Assembly (NCBI GenBank): GCA_944321495.1
Contig: CALULP010000012.1
Location: 1 to 64,000 of the forward strand
DNA from: an uncultured Bacteroides sp.
GTDB taxonomy: Bacteria; Bacteroidota; Bacteroidia; Bacteroidales; Bacteroidaceae
Length of the DNA: 64,000 nt
Direction: 5' to 3'
Both the position numbers and the translations under genes were made by a program. Below are positions 1 through 8,209 of this stretch, piece by piece. Numbering within the stretch: position 1 is the first letter of the stretch; every line of letters starts with the position of its first letter. The notes beneath the pieces are model-generated. The model saw nothing but the letters and a program-made list of their open reading frames with translations, was not told where the DNA came from and ran no database searches.

Positions 1-1326
1 CACCACCTGCCCCAACTTATGGGTGCCATAGTCATGCCCGTACTGGCTTTTGCTTCGCTTGTATGGATAGATTGGAGGATGGCGGTCAGTATGTTTGCCG
101 CCTTGCCGCTTGCCTTGCTCGTTCTGTGGGCAAGCACAAAGGCACAGCGGAAGTTAAGCGGCAGGCAAATTCAAGCAAAAATAAATGCTGGAAATCGGTT
201 GGAAGAATACTTACAGGGTATTCGTGTAATGAAAGCGTACAATCTGATAGGTGACCGCTTTGTTAGGTTGCGCGATGCCTTTGCCGAACTTCGCCGTGCC
301 TGCATCCGTCAGGAAGCCCTGTTAGGCCCATTCGTCCTATTGAGCATCACGTTGGTACGTGCAGGGCTGACCCTGATGGTGCTGTGCGGAACATACCTGC
401 TGTTGGGAGGGGAACTTTCCATTCTCGTATTTGTGCTGTTTCTCGTGGTCGGTTCCCGTGTGTTCGACCCATTGACTTCCGCCCTGACCAATTTCACAGA
501 GTTCCGATACTTTTCCATTGCAGGAGGACGTATTCTTTCCTTAATGAACGAGCCGGAAATGAAAGGAGAACGGCAATCCCCGGCGGCAGGCGACATCCGA
601 TTTGAGCACGTATCGTTTGCCTATCAGGACAAGGAAGTGCTGCACGACATAACCGTCACGCTCCCCAAAAATTCCTTGACGGCTCTTGTAGGCCCTTCGG
701 GTAGTGGGAAAAGCACCGTGATGAAACTTTGCGCCCGTTTCTACGACCCGCAGCAGGGACGCATCTTCTTTGGCGGCGTGCCGATGGACGAAATAGCACC
801 CGAAAGCCTGATGAGCCATATTTCTATGGTGTTCCAGGATGTCTATCTGTTCCAAGACACCATACGCAACAATATCCGTTTCGGCAAGACGGACGCGACG
901 GACGAGGAAATCATTGCCGCCGCCAAGAAAGCCTGTTGTCACGACTTCATCATGCGCTTGCCGCAGGGCTACGACACGATGGTGGGCGAAGGAGGCTGTA
1001 CCTTGTCCGGAGGCGAGAAACAGCGCATATCCATCGCCCGCGCCATACTGAAAGACGCGCCTGTTATCCTATTGGACGAAGCTACCGCCTCGCTCGACCC
1101 TGAAAATGAAGTGGAGGTGCAGAAAGCTATCGACTCTTTGATTAAAGGACGCACCGTCATTGCCATTGCCCACAGGCTCAAAACAATCAAGGACGCCGAC
1201 CGGATAATCGTCTTGGACAATGGGCGGATAAAAGAAGAAGGCACGCATGATGAGCTTGTCCGAAAAGAAGGACTATATACCCATTTGTGGAATATACAGG
1301 AAAACATTTCCGGGTGGAAGTTGTAA
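1..1326 (+). CDS. ABC exporter, fused permease/ATPase half (5' end outside window)
   Basis: This is the C-terminal part of an ABC transporter half with its membrane and ATPase domains in one chain; the frame is open from base 1, so the start lies outside. About 150 residues of hydrophobic membrane segments come first. They are followed by a complete nucleotide-binding domain: Walker A GPSGSGKST (near 691-717), signature LSGGEKQR (near 1003), Walker B ILLDEATASLD (near 1066) and the H-loop AIAHRL (near 1162). Exporters of this type act as dimers in the inner membrane. The next gene is a flavodoxin, and that pairing would fit iron- or haem-limited expression, but this is inference. The substrate cannot be read from the sequence. 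Confidence 0.9.
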   Translation, partial: HHLPQLMGAIVMPVLAFASLVWIDWRMAVSMFAALPLALLVLWASTKAQRKLSGRQIQAKINAGNRLEEYLQGIRVMKAYNLIGDRFVRLRDAFAELRRACIRQEALLGPFVLLSITLVRAGLTLMVLCGTYLLLGGELSILVFVLFLVVGSRVFDPLTSALTNFTEFRYFSIAGGRILSLMNEPEMKGERQSPAAGDIRFEHVSFAYQDKEVLHDITVTLPKNSLTALVGPSGSGKSTVMKLCARFYDPQQGRIFFGGVPMDEIAPESLMSHISMVFQDVYLFQDTIRNNIRFGKTDATDEEIIAAAKKACCHDFIMRLPQGYDTMVGEGGCTLSGGEKQRISIARAILKDAPVILLDEATASLDPENEVEVQKAIDSLIKGRTVIAIAHRLKTIKDADRIIVLDNGRIKEEGTHDELVRKEGLYTHLWNIQENISGWKL

Positions 1327-1380
1327 GAATGGCTTTTTCAATGGAATGTTGGGCATTGAAAATCACAAATTTTAGGTATT

Positions 1381-1396
1381 TCCCGATTTATCGGGA
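1381..1396. promoter_or_regulatory. 16-bp palindrome in the flavodoxin promoter
   Basis: TCCCGA-TTTA-TCGGGA is a perfect 6-bp inverted repeat with a 4-nt centre. It ends five bases before the -7 element of the flavodoxin promoter, so a protein bound here would block polymerase. It could instead be a weak hairpin ending the ABC gene, but there is no T-run directly after it. Confidence 0.45.
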
Positions 1397-1401
1397 TGCA
1401 C

Positions 1402-1409
1402 TATTTTTG
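1402..1409 (+). promoter_or_regulatory. -7 element, flavodoxin promoter
   Basis: TATTTTTG matches the Bacteroides -7 consensus TAnnTTTG. Transcription would begin near 1413-1416. That places the ATG at 1412 at or before the transcript start and favours the ATG at 1436. Confidence 0.65.
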
Positions 1410-1435
1410 CGATGTCAAATCAGAATAAGAATAAA

Positions 1436-1942
1436 ATGAAAAAAACAGGAGTATTTTACGGTTCCACAACAGGAACCACAGAATCAGTGGCAAATCTGAT
1501 AGCGGAGAAATTGGGTGTTACACCGGCAGATGTACACGATGTCAGCAAAATGAGTGCTGATATGGTCGGGGCGTATGAAGCCTTGATATTGGGAACCTCC
1601 ACTTGGGGCGACGGTGAACTGCAGGACGACTGGTATGATGGCATCAAAGTGCTGAAGGGTATGGACTTGAAGGATAAAGTCATTGCCTTGTTCGGGTGCG
1701 GCGATTCGGAATCATATGGCGACACGTTTTGCGACGGCATGGGCATCCTTTACGAGGATTTAAAAGATAGCGGATGCCGTTTCGTCGGAGCCGTCTCTGA
1801 TGCGGATTATACCTATAGCTCGTCTGTTTCAGTCATTGACGGCAAATTCGTAGGCCTTGCCATTGACGACATGAATGAAAGTGACAAGACCGAAAGGCGT
1901 ATTGCTTCTTGGACGGATTTGTTGAAAGCCGAGTTGGCATGA
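1436..1942 (+). CDS. fldA: Flavodoxin (long-chain, FldA type)
   Basis: This is a small cytoplasmic FMN protein that carries one or two electrons and replaces ferredoxin when iron is short. The N-terminal phosphate-binding loop is GSTTGTTE. The two FMN-contact loops are STWGDGELQDDW and FGCGDSESYGDTFCD, all typical of long-chain flavodoxins. From the ATG at 1436 the protein has 168 residues, the usual length. An in-frame ATG at 1412 would add eight polar residues but sits on the predicted transcription start. The gene follows an ABC transporter and precedes a DUF2023 gene, a flavodoxin neighbour in other Bacteroidetes genomes. Confidence 0.93.
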   Translation: MKKTGVFYGSTTGTTESVANLIAEKLGVTPADVHDVSKMSADMVGAYEALILGTSTWGDGELQDDWYDGIKVLKGMDLKDKVIALFGCGDSESYGDTFCDGMGILYEDLKDSGCRFVGAVSDADYTYSSSVSVIDGKFVGLAIDDMNESDKTERRIASWTDLLKAELA

Positions 1943-1956
1943 GTTTTTGACTAAAC

Positions 1957-2307
1957 ATGGAATTGAATCCTGTAGACATCAAAGTCTTTCTGAACCATAT
2001 CTATGAGTTCAAGAAAGGTGTGCGTCGCATGGTGCTGTATACTACTAACAAAAGGAATGAGGATTTTGCCGTCAAACGTTTGGTGAATCAGCGTATCAAG
2101 TTCATCGTACAATAGGTAGATGATAATCGCATCAATCTGTTTTTTGGATGTGACGAATGTATCGAAGCCATCCGTTTGCTGGTCGACCGCCCGTTGAACA
2201 GATTAACGCCGGAAGAAGACTTCATCTTAGGAGCGATGCTGGGATATGACATTTGCGTACAATGTCGCCGTTATTGCAACCGTAAACAACGGGGCACGGT
2301 ATCGTGA
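1957..2307 (+). pseudogene. DUF2023 family gene interrupted by one in-frame TAG
   Basis: Reading from the ATG at 1957 gives a 116-residue protein of the DUF2023 type, with one amber codon at 2113-2115 (codon 53). Both sides keep the family pattern: HIYEFKKGVRRMVLYT near the start, then [36 protein letters not shown] and a cysteine-rich end CVQCRRYC. There is no frameshift. The family is short, of unknown function, and recurs beside flavodoxin genes in Bacteroidetes. A single base change from GAG or CAG would explain the stop. It may be a recent nonsense mutation, a strain-level variant or a read error. Without readthrough only a 52-residue fragment is made. Confidence 0.75.
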
Positions 2308-2355
2308 TGCGTTGGATATTTTTCCTTATTTCCAATCATACAGGGACTGTGTGGA

Positions 2356-3717
2356 TTATGAGTACCGTCTGGGGTATCTTATCAGGATGGCCAGCAAGGC
2401 GCAGGCTCCCATGCAGAACGGGTAGTAGAGGTTGCCGATGATGCTGAGGGGTGAAATGCCGGCCAGGCTTGCGGCAAGCAGCATTTGTGCCCCGTAGGGG
2501 ATGATGCCTTGCACCAGGCATGAGAATGTGTCGAGCAGGCTGGCTGTCTTGCGGTTGTCCAACTGGTATCGTTCGGTGATGCCCCGGGCTATGGAACCGG
2601 TGGTTATGATGGCTATGGTATTGTTGGCCGTGCACAGGTTGGCTATGCTGACCAAGGCGGCTATGCTTAACTCTGCCCCCCGTTTTCCTTTGACATGCCG
2701 GGTCAGTTTGGAAATGATGAAGTCGATACCGCCGTTGTATCGGATGATTTCGAGCAAACCGCCTGCCAGGAGGGTGATGATAATCAGTTCGCCCATGCCG
2801 GTGATGCCTGCCCCCATGGCCCCGAACCAGTTGAAGAATGCCTCCCCGGCCATTCCTTCGCCGGCAGCGGCGCTGTACATGCCGATGATTCCGGTAGAAA
2901 CGATGCCCAATAGGAGCACTGCCATGACGTTGACCCCGGCAATGGCCGTGCCTAATACCAGCAGGTAGGGGATGACTTTAACCCACTCGATGGGGGACGT
3001 GTCTGCGGTGGCGGTGAGCGAAAGGCCTTGGACAATGTAAATTCCTACCACCACCAGGGCGGCGGGAACCACAATCAGCGAGTTGACTTTGAATTTGTCG
3101 CGCATGTTGCAGCCTTGTGTGCGTGTGGCGGCAATGGTAGTGTCAGAGATAAACGATAGGTTGTCGCCGAAAAACGAGCCGCCCACTACGATGGCTACCA
3201 TGTAAGGCAGGTCGATACCGGTCTTTTCCGCCAGTCCTACGGCCACAGGCGCCAGGGCTACGATGGTGCCTACGCTGGTTCCTATGGACAGGGAGATAAA
3301 ACATGAGGCTATGAAAATGCCTGCCAGCAACAGGTTGCCCGGCAGGATGTTCAGCGTGAGGTTGACTGCGGCGTCAATGGCGCCAATCTGTTCGGCACCT
3401 TGTGCAAAGGCTCCTGCCAGGACAAATATCCACACCATAAGCAGGATGTTCTTGTTGCCGGCTCCCGATGAAAACAGGTTGATGCGTTCGTCCGGTTTCA
3501 ACCCCCGGGTGGTGATGATGGCATAGCAAGATGAAACAAGGAAAGCTACCGTGATAGGCACCTTGTAAAAGTCGTTCATCAGTATGGAGGTGAGCAGGTA
3601 CAGGCACAGAAATACCATCAGGGGACTTAGCGACCACCATCCGGCTTTCTGCGTGGAAGTCTTTCCGGCCATTGCGTCTGCCGTATTGTCTTTTTTATTT
3701 GCTGTAGTAGAACTCAA
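2356..3717 (-). CDS. nhaC: NhaC-family Na+/H+ antiporter-like membrane protein
   Basis: This is a 453-residue inner-membrane protein with about twelve hydrophobic segments. It belongs to the NhaC branch of the ion transporter superfamily; the stretch SIGTSVGTIVALAPVAVGLA and the later GGSFFGDNLSFISDTTIAA are typical of the group. Characterised relatives exchange Na+ for H+, and some exchange malate or lactate with Na+. It starts inside the end of the LacI-type gene (23-bp overlap) if the first ATG is used. A second ATG at 3672 gives 438 residues and no overlap and is equally plausible. Co-transcription with a sugar regulator that faces kdgK-eda raises the chance that it carries an organic acid, but this is inference. 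Confidence 0.82.
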   Translation of the reverse strand: MSSTTANKKDNTADAMAGKTSTQKAGWWSLSPLMVFLCLYLLTSILMNDFYKVPITVAFLVSSCYAIITTRGLKPDERINLFSSGAGNKNILLMVWIFVLAGAFAQGAEQIGAIDAAVNLTLNILPGNLLLAGIFIASCFISLSIGTSVGTIVALAPVAVGLAEKTGIDLPYMVAIVVGGSFFGDNLSFISDTTIAATRTQGCNMRDKFKVNSLIVVPAALVVVGIYIVQGLSLTATADTSPIEWVKVIPYLLVLGTAIAGVNVMAVLLLGIVSTGIIGMYSAAAGEGMAGEAFFNWFGAMGAGITGMGELIIITLLAGGLLEIIRYNGGIDFIISKLTRHVKGKRGAELSIAALVSIANLCTANNTIAIITTGSIARGITERYQLDNRKTASLLDTFSCLVQGIIPYGAQMLLAASLAGISPLSIIGNLYYPFCMGACALLAILIRYPRRYS

Positions 3718-4753
3718 TGTTTTCTTTGGTCAGCAGGTCGATGGGCATGAAGTTTTCTTTGGTTACTTCCTTTTTCAGTATCAGGTGGTCGCATAGCGTC
3801 TTGATGCTGTTGAAGCCCTGCAATGTGGGTTGTTGGGCGATGAGGAAGAAGATGCTGCCTTGTTTAAGGCATTCCACGTTGCGTTTCAATAAGTCGTAGC
3901 CTATCAGGTGGAAGTCGTTTTGGTTGCGCTCCTGTAGGTATTCCCCGATGATGTAAGCTTTGGAGTTGAACGTGATGCCATTTTTTACTTGCGGGTGTCT
4001 TTCAAAGAAGTGGTCCAGCATCAGGCGGTCTTCCCCGTCTTGCTTGGCGTGCAAGTTCAATTCCCAGATGAGGCAACGCGGGTGGTGCTGCTGCATATAT
4101 TTACGGAAACCTACTTCGCGGCGTTCTTGTTGGTTGGAGCCGACAATACCGTCGTTTATTTTCCGGAAGATGACAATTTCCTGCGGCTGTTCACCGGCAA
4201 GCAGCGACAACATGCGGGCGGCAAAGTAGCCGCTTTGGGCAGAATTTTGCCCGTAAAAAGAAAGGGCCGGTGCTTCTTGGATGTATGAGTCTATATATAT
4301 ATATGGTATCTGAAGCCGGTTGAGCGTGTTTACAAACGGCAAAGTATAGGTGGCGGTGGTAGGAGCCAGCATGACGCCGTCCGGTTCCAACTTTAAAATG
4401 TTGTCGGAGGCTTGCCCGAAGGAACGGTAATCGTAAGGGTCGTAATAGGAAATCTGTACGGCAACGTTGAAGTCCGAGTAAGTATTGACAGCATTGTGGA
4501 TGCCGGTCTCCACATCGGTCCAGTATTCACCTTCGGCGTGTAGGGGGAGCAGGCAGGCGAAGTTATACTTCTTGTTGGAAGCCAGTGCGCTGGCATACAT
4601 GTTGGGCTGGTAGTTCAGTTGTTTCAGTATTTCTTTTACGCGTTTTTTGCTGGATTCCGAAACCCCGCTACGGCCATGGATTACCCTGTCGACCGTACCT
4701 ACCGATACGCCTGCCAATTTGGCGATATCCTTAATTCTTGTCCTTTCGCTCAT
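3695..4753 (-). CDS. LacI-family transcriptional regulator
   Basis: A 352-residue repressor-type protein. Residues 4-50 form the LacI helix-turn-helix (RIKDIAKLAGVSVGTVDRV, then HGRSGVSESSKKRV with the hinge after it). The rest resembles a periplasmic sugar-binding fold (LEPDGVMLAP, INDGIVGSNQQERREVG). It is divergent from kdgK-eda with a shared 232-bp control region, so control of 2-keto-3-deoxygluconate use, with a hexuronate breakdown product as ligand, is the natural guess. The downstream NhaC-type gene is probably in the same transcript. GTVDRVIHGR replaces the more usual VSRVLN, as in some Bacteroidetes and DeoR-like variants. Confidence 0.88.
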   Translation of the reverse strand: MSERTRIKDIAKLAGVSVGTVDRVIHGRSGVSESSKKRVKEILKQLNYQPNMYASALASNKKYNFACLLPLHAEGEYWTDVETGIHNAVNTYSDFNVAVQISYYDPYDYRSFGQASDNILKLEPDGVMLAPTTATYTLPFVNTLNRLQIPYIYIDSYIQEAPALSFYGQNSAQSGYFAARMLSLLAGEQPQEIVIFRKINDGIVGSNQQERREVGFRKYMQQHHPRCLIWELNLHAKQDGEDRLMLDHFFERHPQVKNGITFNSKAYIIGEYLQERNQNDFHLIGYDLLKRNVECLKQGSIFFLIAQQPTLQGFNSIKTLCDHLILKKEVTKENFMPIDLLTKENIEFYYSK

Positions 4754-4787
4754 GATGGGTAAATAAGTTATTAAAATACATCCGATA

Positions 4788-4818
4788 CAAAAGTAGAATA
4801 ATTTTTCTGCATTTCAAA
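4788..4818 (-). promoter_or_regulatory. Promoter of the LacI-type gene (-33/-7)
   Basis: On the minus strand TACTTTTG (4788-4795) fits TAnnTTTG, and TTTG at 4815-4818 stands 19 nt upstream as a -33 element. Transcription would start near 4781, about 28 nt before the ATG. Confidence 0.65.
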
Positions 4819-4826
4819 AAATGTTG

Positions 4827-4834
4827 TATCTTTG
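4827..4834 (+). promoter_or_regulatory. -7 element, kdgK-eda promoter
   Basis: TATCTTTG matches the consensus exactly. Start near 4840 leaves a leader of about 145 nt before kdgK. The -7 boxes of the two divergent promoters are about 30 bp apart, so one bound regulator could control both. I saw no clean LacI-type palindrome in the leader. Confidence 0.65.
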
Positions 4835-4985
4835 TGCTCGCACACGATGTTATCCACGGGAAAAGTCATTGTTGTGTAATTGATGGTATATCAGTATATT
4901 ATTGGGAATATTGAAAAATTGGCATTAATTGTAAAAAATATTGGGACACCTTAATCGGGACCCTTGAAAGACAGAATAGTGAATT

Positions 4986-6011
4986 ATGGGAAAAAAAGTA
5001 GTTACTTTAGGAGAAATCATGTTGCGGCTCTCCACGCCGGGAAATACCCGTTTTATACAGTCGGATTCTTTCGATGTGGTTTATGGCGGCGGCGAGGCGA
5101 ATGTTGCGGTAAGTTGTGCCAACTACGGGCTTGATGCGTACTTCGTGACCAAGCTGCCCCGCCATGACATAGGGCAGGCTGCGGTCAATGCATTGCGTCG
5201 GTATGGGGTGAAGACGGACTATATCATTCGCGGTGGTGACCGTGTCGGTATATACTATCTGGAAAGCGGGGTATCCATGCGGCCCAGTAAGGTGATTTAC
5301 GACCGTGCCCATTCAGCCATAGCGGAGGCCGATGCCTCGGAGTTTGACTGGGATGCCATGATGGAGAATGCCGACTGGTTTCATTGGTCCGGCATTACCC
5401 CGGCACTTTCGGACAAGGCGGCGGAATTGACCCGTCAGGCATGCGAAGCCGCCAAGCGGAATGGGGTGACTGTGTCTGTCGATTTGAATTTCCGTAAGAA
5501 GTTGTGGACAAAAGAAAAAGCCCAATCGGTGATGCGTCCCTTAATGAAATATGTGGATGTGTGTATCGGTAACGAAGAAGATGCAGAGTTATGTCTGGGT
5601 TTCAAGCCTGAAGCCGATGTTGCAGGCGGGCATACGGATGCCGATGGTTATAAAGGGATTTTCAAGGCGATGGCGCGGGAATTCGGTTTCAAGTATGTTA
5701 TTTCCACATTGCGTGAATCTCTTTCTGCCAGCCATAATGGTTGGAAAGCCATGATTTACGACGGGCAGGCTTTTTATGAGTCGAAACACTACGACATTTT
5801 CCCCATTGTGGACCGTGTGGGCGGAGGTGATTCTTTTTCGGGCGGCATCATATACGGCTTGCTGACTAAGGAAACGACTGCCGAAGCGCTTGAGTTTGCG
5901 GTAGCCGCGTCTGCTTTGAAACATACCATCCACGGTGATTTCAATCTTGTTACCGTAGAAGAAGTGGAAGCTTTGGCCGGAGGCGATGCCAGTGGAAGGG
6001 TGCAGCGTTGA
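4986..6011 (+). CDS. kdgK: 2-dehydro-3-deoxygluconokinase
   Basis: This cytoplasmic PfkB-family sugar kinase phosphorylates 2-keto-3-deoxygluconate to KDPG. It has 341 residues. The N-terminal PfkB pattern lies in YGGGEANVAVSCANYG. The C-terminal signature DRVGGGDSFSGGI (about residues 275-287) carries the catalytic aspartate; GGGD stands in place of the commoner GAGD. The KDPG aldolase gene follows after 38 nt, so the two enzymes form the last steps from hexuronates or ketodeoxygluconate to pyruvate and glyceraldehyde 3-phosphate. Control is probably by the divergent LacI-type regulator. Confidence 0.93.
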   Translation: MGKKVVTLGEIMLRLSTPGNTRFIQSDSFDVVYGGGEANVAVSCANYGLDAYFVTKLPRHDIGQAAVNALRRYGVKTDYIIRGGDRVGIYYLESGVSMRPSKVIYDRAHSAIAEADASEFDWDAMMENADWFHWSGITPALSDKAAELTRQACEAAKRNGVTVSVDLNFRKKLWTKEKAQSVMRPLMKYVDVCIGNEEDAELCLGFKPEADVAGGHTDADGYKGIFKAMAREFGFKYVISTLRESLSASHNGWKAMIYDGQAFYESKHYDIFPIVDRVGGGDSFSGGIIYGLLTKETTAEALEFAVAASALKHTIHGDFNLVTVEEVEALAGGDASGRVQR

Positions 6012-6049
6012 TGGTTTCTTTGACAGATAATTAAAAAACTAAATGTAAT

Positions 6050-6718
6050 ATGGCTTCATTCGATAAAATAGAAGTATTGGAAAAAATAGGCGCTACAGGC
6101 ATGGTGCCGGTATTTTACAACCGGGATGTGGAAGTAGCCAAACTGGTGGTGAAAGCTTGCTATGAAGGAGGCGTCCGCGCCTTTGAGTTTACCAACCGGG
6201 GCGATTTTGCCCATGAGGTATTTGCAGAAGTTCTAAAATATGCCGCCAAAGAATGTCCGGAGATGGCTGTGGGTGTCGGTTCAATAGTAGATCCGGCTAC
6301 GGCAGCACTTTATCTGCAACTGGGAGCTAATTTTGTGGTGGGACCGCTGTTCAATCCGGAAATAGCCCGGGTGTGCAACCGTCGTTTGGTGGCTTACACG
6401 CCGGGCTGCGGCAGTGTGTCTGAAGTCGGTTTCGCGCAGGAAGCCGGTTGCGACCTCTGCAAGGTGTTTCCGGGTGATGTGTTGGGACCTAAATTTGTAA
6501 AAGGATTATTGGCTCCTATGCCTTGGACCAAACTGATGGTTACCGGAGGTGTGGAACCTACCCGTGAAAATTTGACGTCTTGGATTCAAGCTGGTGTATT
6601 CTGCGTGGGAATGGGTTCCAAGCTGTTTCCGCGGGAGAAAGTGGCCGCAGGCGATTGGGATTATATTACCGCAAAATGCGAAGAAGCCTTGACCTATATT
6701 GCGGAGGCAAGAAAGTAA
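6050..6718 (+). CDS. eda: KDPG / 4-hydroxy-2-oxoglutarate aldolase
   Basis: A class I aldolase of 222 residues that splits 2-keto-3-deoxy-6-phosphogluconate into pyruvate and glyceraldehyde 3-phosphate. The family motifs are in order: EFTNRG with the catalytic glutamate, [22 protein letters not shown], the Schiff-base lysine in CKVFPGD, and TGGVEP near the phosphate site. It is transcribed with kdgK. The length is normal. Confidence 0.94.
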   Translation: MASFDKIEVLEKIGATGMVPVFYNRDVEVAKLVVKACYEGGVRAFEFTNRGDFAHEVFAEVLKYAAKECPEMAVGVGSIVDPATAALYLQLGANFVVGPLFNPEIARVCNRRLVAYTPGCGSVSEVGFAQEAGCDLCKVFPGDVLGPKFVKGLLAPMPWTKLMVTGGVEPTRENLTSWIQAGVFCVGMGSKLFPREKVAAGDWDYITAKCEEALTYIAEARK

Positions 6719-6782
6719 ACAAAGAGAGATAGGCCCCTATAAATGTTTAAAGGCGTAAAAATGGAAATTGCTTTTCTGAAAT

Positions 6783-6798
6783 TATGTTATATAACATA
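6783..6798. promoter_or_regulatory. 16-bp perfect palindrome upstream of the putative RNA unit
   Basis: TATGTTAT-ATAACATA is a perfect 16-bp palindrome. Its right end is 41 bp before the -7 element at 6840, where an activator would sit. It could also be an operator for eda readthrough. A short hairpin AAAGG-GAG-CCTTT follows at 6801-6813. Confidence 0.45.
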
Positions 6799-6816
6799 TA
6801 AAAGGGAGCCTTTCTC

Positions 6817-6847
6817 TTGGTAGGAAACAAAAAAGTACATACCTTTG
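6817..6847 (+). promoter_or_regulatory. Promoter of the intergenic RNA unit
   Basis: TACCTTTG at 6840-6847 matches the -7 consensus, with TTG at 6817-6819 twenty bases upstream. No gene starts downstream on this strand before the terminator at 7096-7128. Confidence 0.6.
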
Positions 6848-6851
6848 CATC

Positions 6852-7128
6852 GCAGTTGGGAAACTGCTTAAGACTTGTTTTTCAAGCAAAGATATTAGTT
6901 GTTAGGTGAAAAGATTGAGTTTGATTTTTCATAAGTGTAAAAATTGGATTAATAATAGGTAATTAGGTAAAGATTAAGATTCTAAGTTTTCAGATTAGGT
7001 TAATTGAAGTTTGTTTTAGGGTAAAAAGAAGATTGATTTTAGGTAACATTTTGTTGTTAAAAAAAGAAAAGCCTTTAAGGCTTTTCTTCTGGTGGCGAGG
7101 AGTTCGTGAGAACTTGCTCGTTTTTTTT
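6852..7128 (+). ncRNA. Putative small RNA, C-depleted, about 277 nt
   Basis: The 433-nt gap between eda and ansA holds no credible coding frame. Transcription from the promoter at 6840 would begin near 6853, directly at a hairpin GCAGTT-GGGA-AACTGC (6852-6867). The middle part, 6891-7070, contains only 4 C residues in 180 nt. It has five TTAGG and one ATAGG (6902, 6955, 6963, 6995, 7016, 7039). It ends in two hairpins: a 10-bp perfect stem AAGAAAAGCC-TTTAA-GGCTTTTCTT (7064-7088), then CGAGGAGTTC-GTGA-GAACTTGCTCG (7096-7120) followed by eight T. I do not recognise the family. 6S RNA is an alternative, but the middle could hardly form its long duplex. Confidence 0.5.
7096..7128 (+). terminator. 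Intrinsic terminator of the RNA unit
   Basis: The hairpin has about ten base pairs with one bulge and a GTGA loop, followed by T8 at 7121-7128. On the minus strand the same hairpin lies just past the end of ansA but lacks a T-run. Confidence 0.75.
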
Positions 7129-7151
7129 GTGTTTATGCCATTCGTCCTTTC

Positions 7152-8189
7152 TTAGATGGAGATTTCCCCGGCTAAGTTTGAGTTCATGTAATGCCGTACT
7201 TCTTCTATCGACATTTGGTGTCCCAATAAGAACATCAGTTTCGTGACGGCGCATTCTGGGGTGCTGTCATAGCCGCTTATTACGCCTGCCTGGAGGAGTT
7301 TGATGCCGGTTTCGTACCGTTCCATTTCAACAGCTCCCGTAGGGCATTGGGTGATGTTGACTATGATGATGCCCCGTTCGGTAGCATCTTTCAGCTGGTT
7401 GATGAACCATTCTTTTTGTGGGGCGTTGCCCGAACCGAAAGTTTTCAGCACGACGGCTTTTAAACCGGGTACGTGCAACACGGAGTCTATGATGCTTTTC
7501 TGAATGCCGGGGAAAAGCGTAAGCATCACGACGTTGGTGTCGAAAAGGTAATGTGCCTTCATGGGGCGTGTCGGGTCGGGGCGGCGGATGCAGTGTTCGT
7601 TATAGCGGATGTGGATGCCTGCATTTGCCAGTACAGGGTAATTGAATGAGCGGAACGCATTGAAATTTTCGGCATTTATTTTAGTGGCGCGGTTCCCTCT
7701 CATCAATTCGTTTTCGAAGAAGATGCAGACTTCAGGCACGATTGGTGTACCATCGGGATTTTTTGCGGCAGCTATTTCAATGGCGGTAATCAGATTTTCT
7801 TTCCCGTCCGTGCGCAATGTCCCGATAGGAAGTTGCGAGCCAGTCAGTATGACCGGTTTGGTCAGGTTTTCAAGCATGAAGCTTAAAGCGGACGCGGTGT
7901 AGGCCATGGTGTCCGTTCCGTGCAGAATGACAAAGCCGTCAAACTTGTTGTAGTTGTCGTGTATGATTTTTACAATCTTTGCCCAAAGGCAGGGCTCCAT
8001 GTCCGATGAGTCGATGGGTGGGTTGAACTGGTAGGTGGATATGTGATAGTTGAACCGTTTCAATTCCGGAACATGTTTCAGCAAATGGTCGAAATCGAAG
8101 TTCTCGAGCGCGCCAGTTTCCGGATTTTCTATCATTCCGATAGTTCCTCCTGTGTAAATCAGCAATACGGAAGGGTATTCAGTTGTCAT
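7152..8189 (-). CDS. ansA: Type I (cytoplasmic) L-asparaginase
   Basis: A 345-residue enzyme that hydrolyses asparagine to aspartate and ammonia. Both asparaginase signatures are present: YTGGTIGM at about residues 12-19 with the first catalytic threonine, and LHGTDTMAYTASA at about 89-101 with the second threonine and its aspartate, followed by KPVILTGSQLPI. There is no signal peptide, so it is the cytoplasmic form with lower affinity. It stands alone, with its own promoter at 8210-8217. Confidence 0.93.
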   Translation of the reverse strand: MTTEYPSVLLIYTGGTIGMIENPETGALENFDFDHLLKHVPELKRFNYHISTYQFNPPIDSSDMEPCLWAKIVKIIHDNYNKFDGFVILHGTDTMAYTASALSFMLENLTKPVILTGSQLPIGTLRTDGKENLITAIEIAAAKNPDGTPIVPEVCIFFENELMRGNRATKINAENFNAFRSFNYPVLANAGIHIRYNEHCIRRPDPTRPMKAHYLFDTNVVMLTLFPGIQKSIIDSVLHVPGLKAVVLKTFGSGNAPQKEWFINQLKDATERGIIIVNITQCPTGAVEMERYETGIKLLQAGVISGYDSTPECAVTKLMFLLGHQMSIEEVRHYMNSNLAGEISI

Positions 8190-8209
8190 AATGCTATATT
8201 ATTTCGCCG

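Noticed and set aside
1412..1435. The earlier ATG as flavodoxin start
   Set aside because: It coincides with the predicted transcription start, and the family begins at the ATG at 1436.
2501..2968. A plus-strand frame opposite the NhaC-type gene
   Set aside because: It is the antisense shadow of the membrane protein and has no recognisable family.
6852..7128. tmRNA or 6S RNA
   Set aside because: No tRNA-like end or CCA was seen, and the C-poor middle cannot form the long duplex of 6S RNA; kept as an unassigned small RNA.
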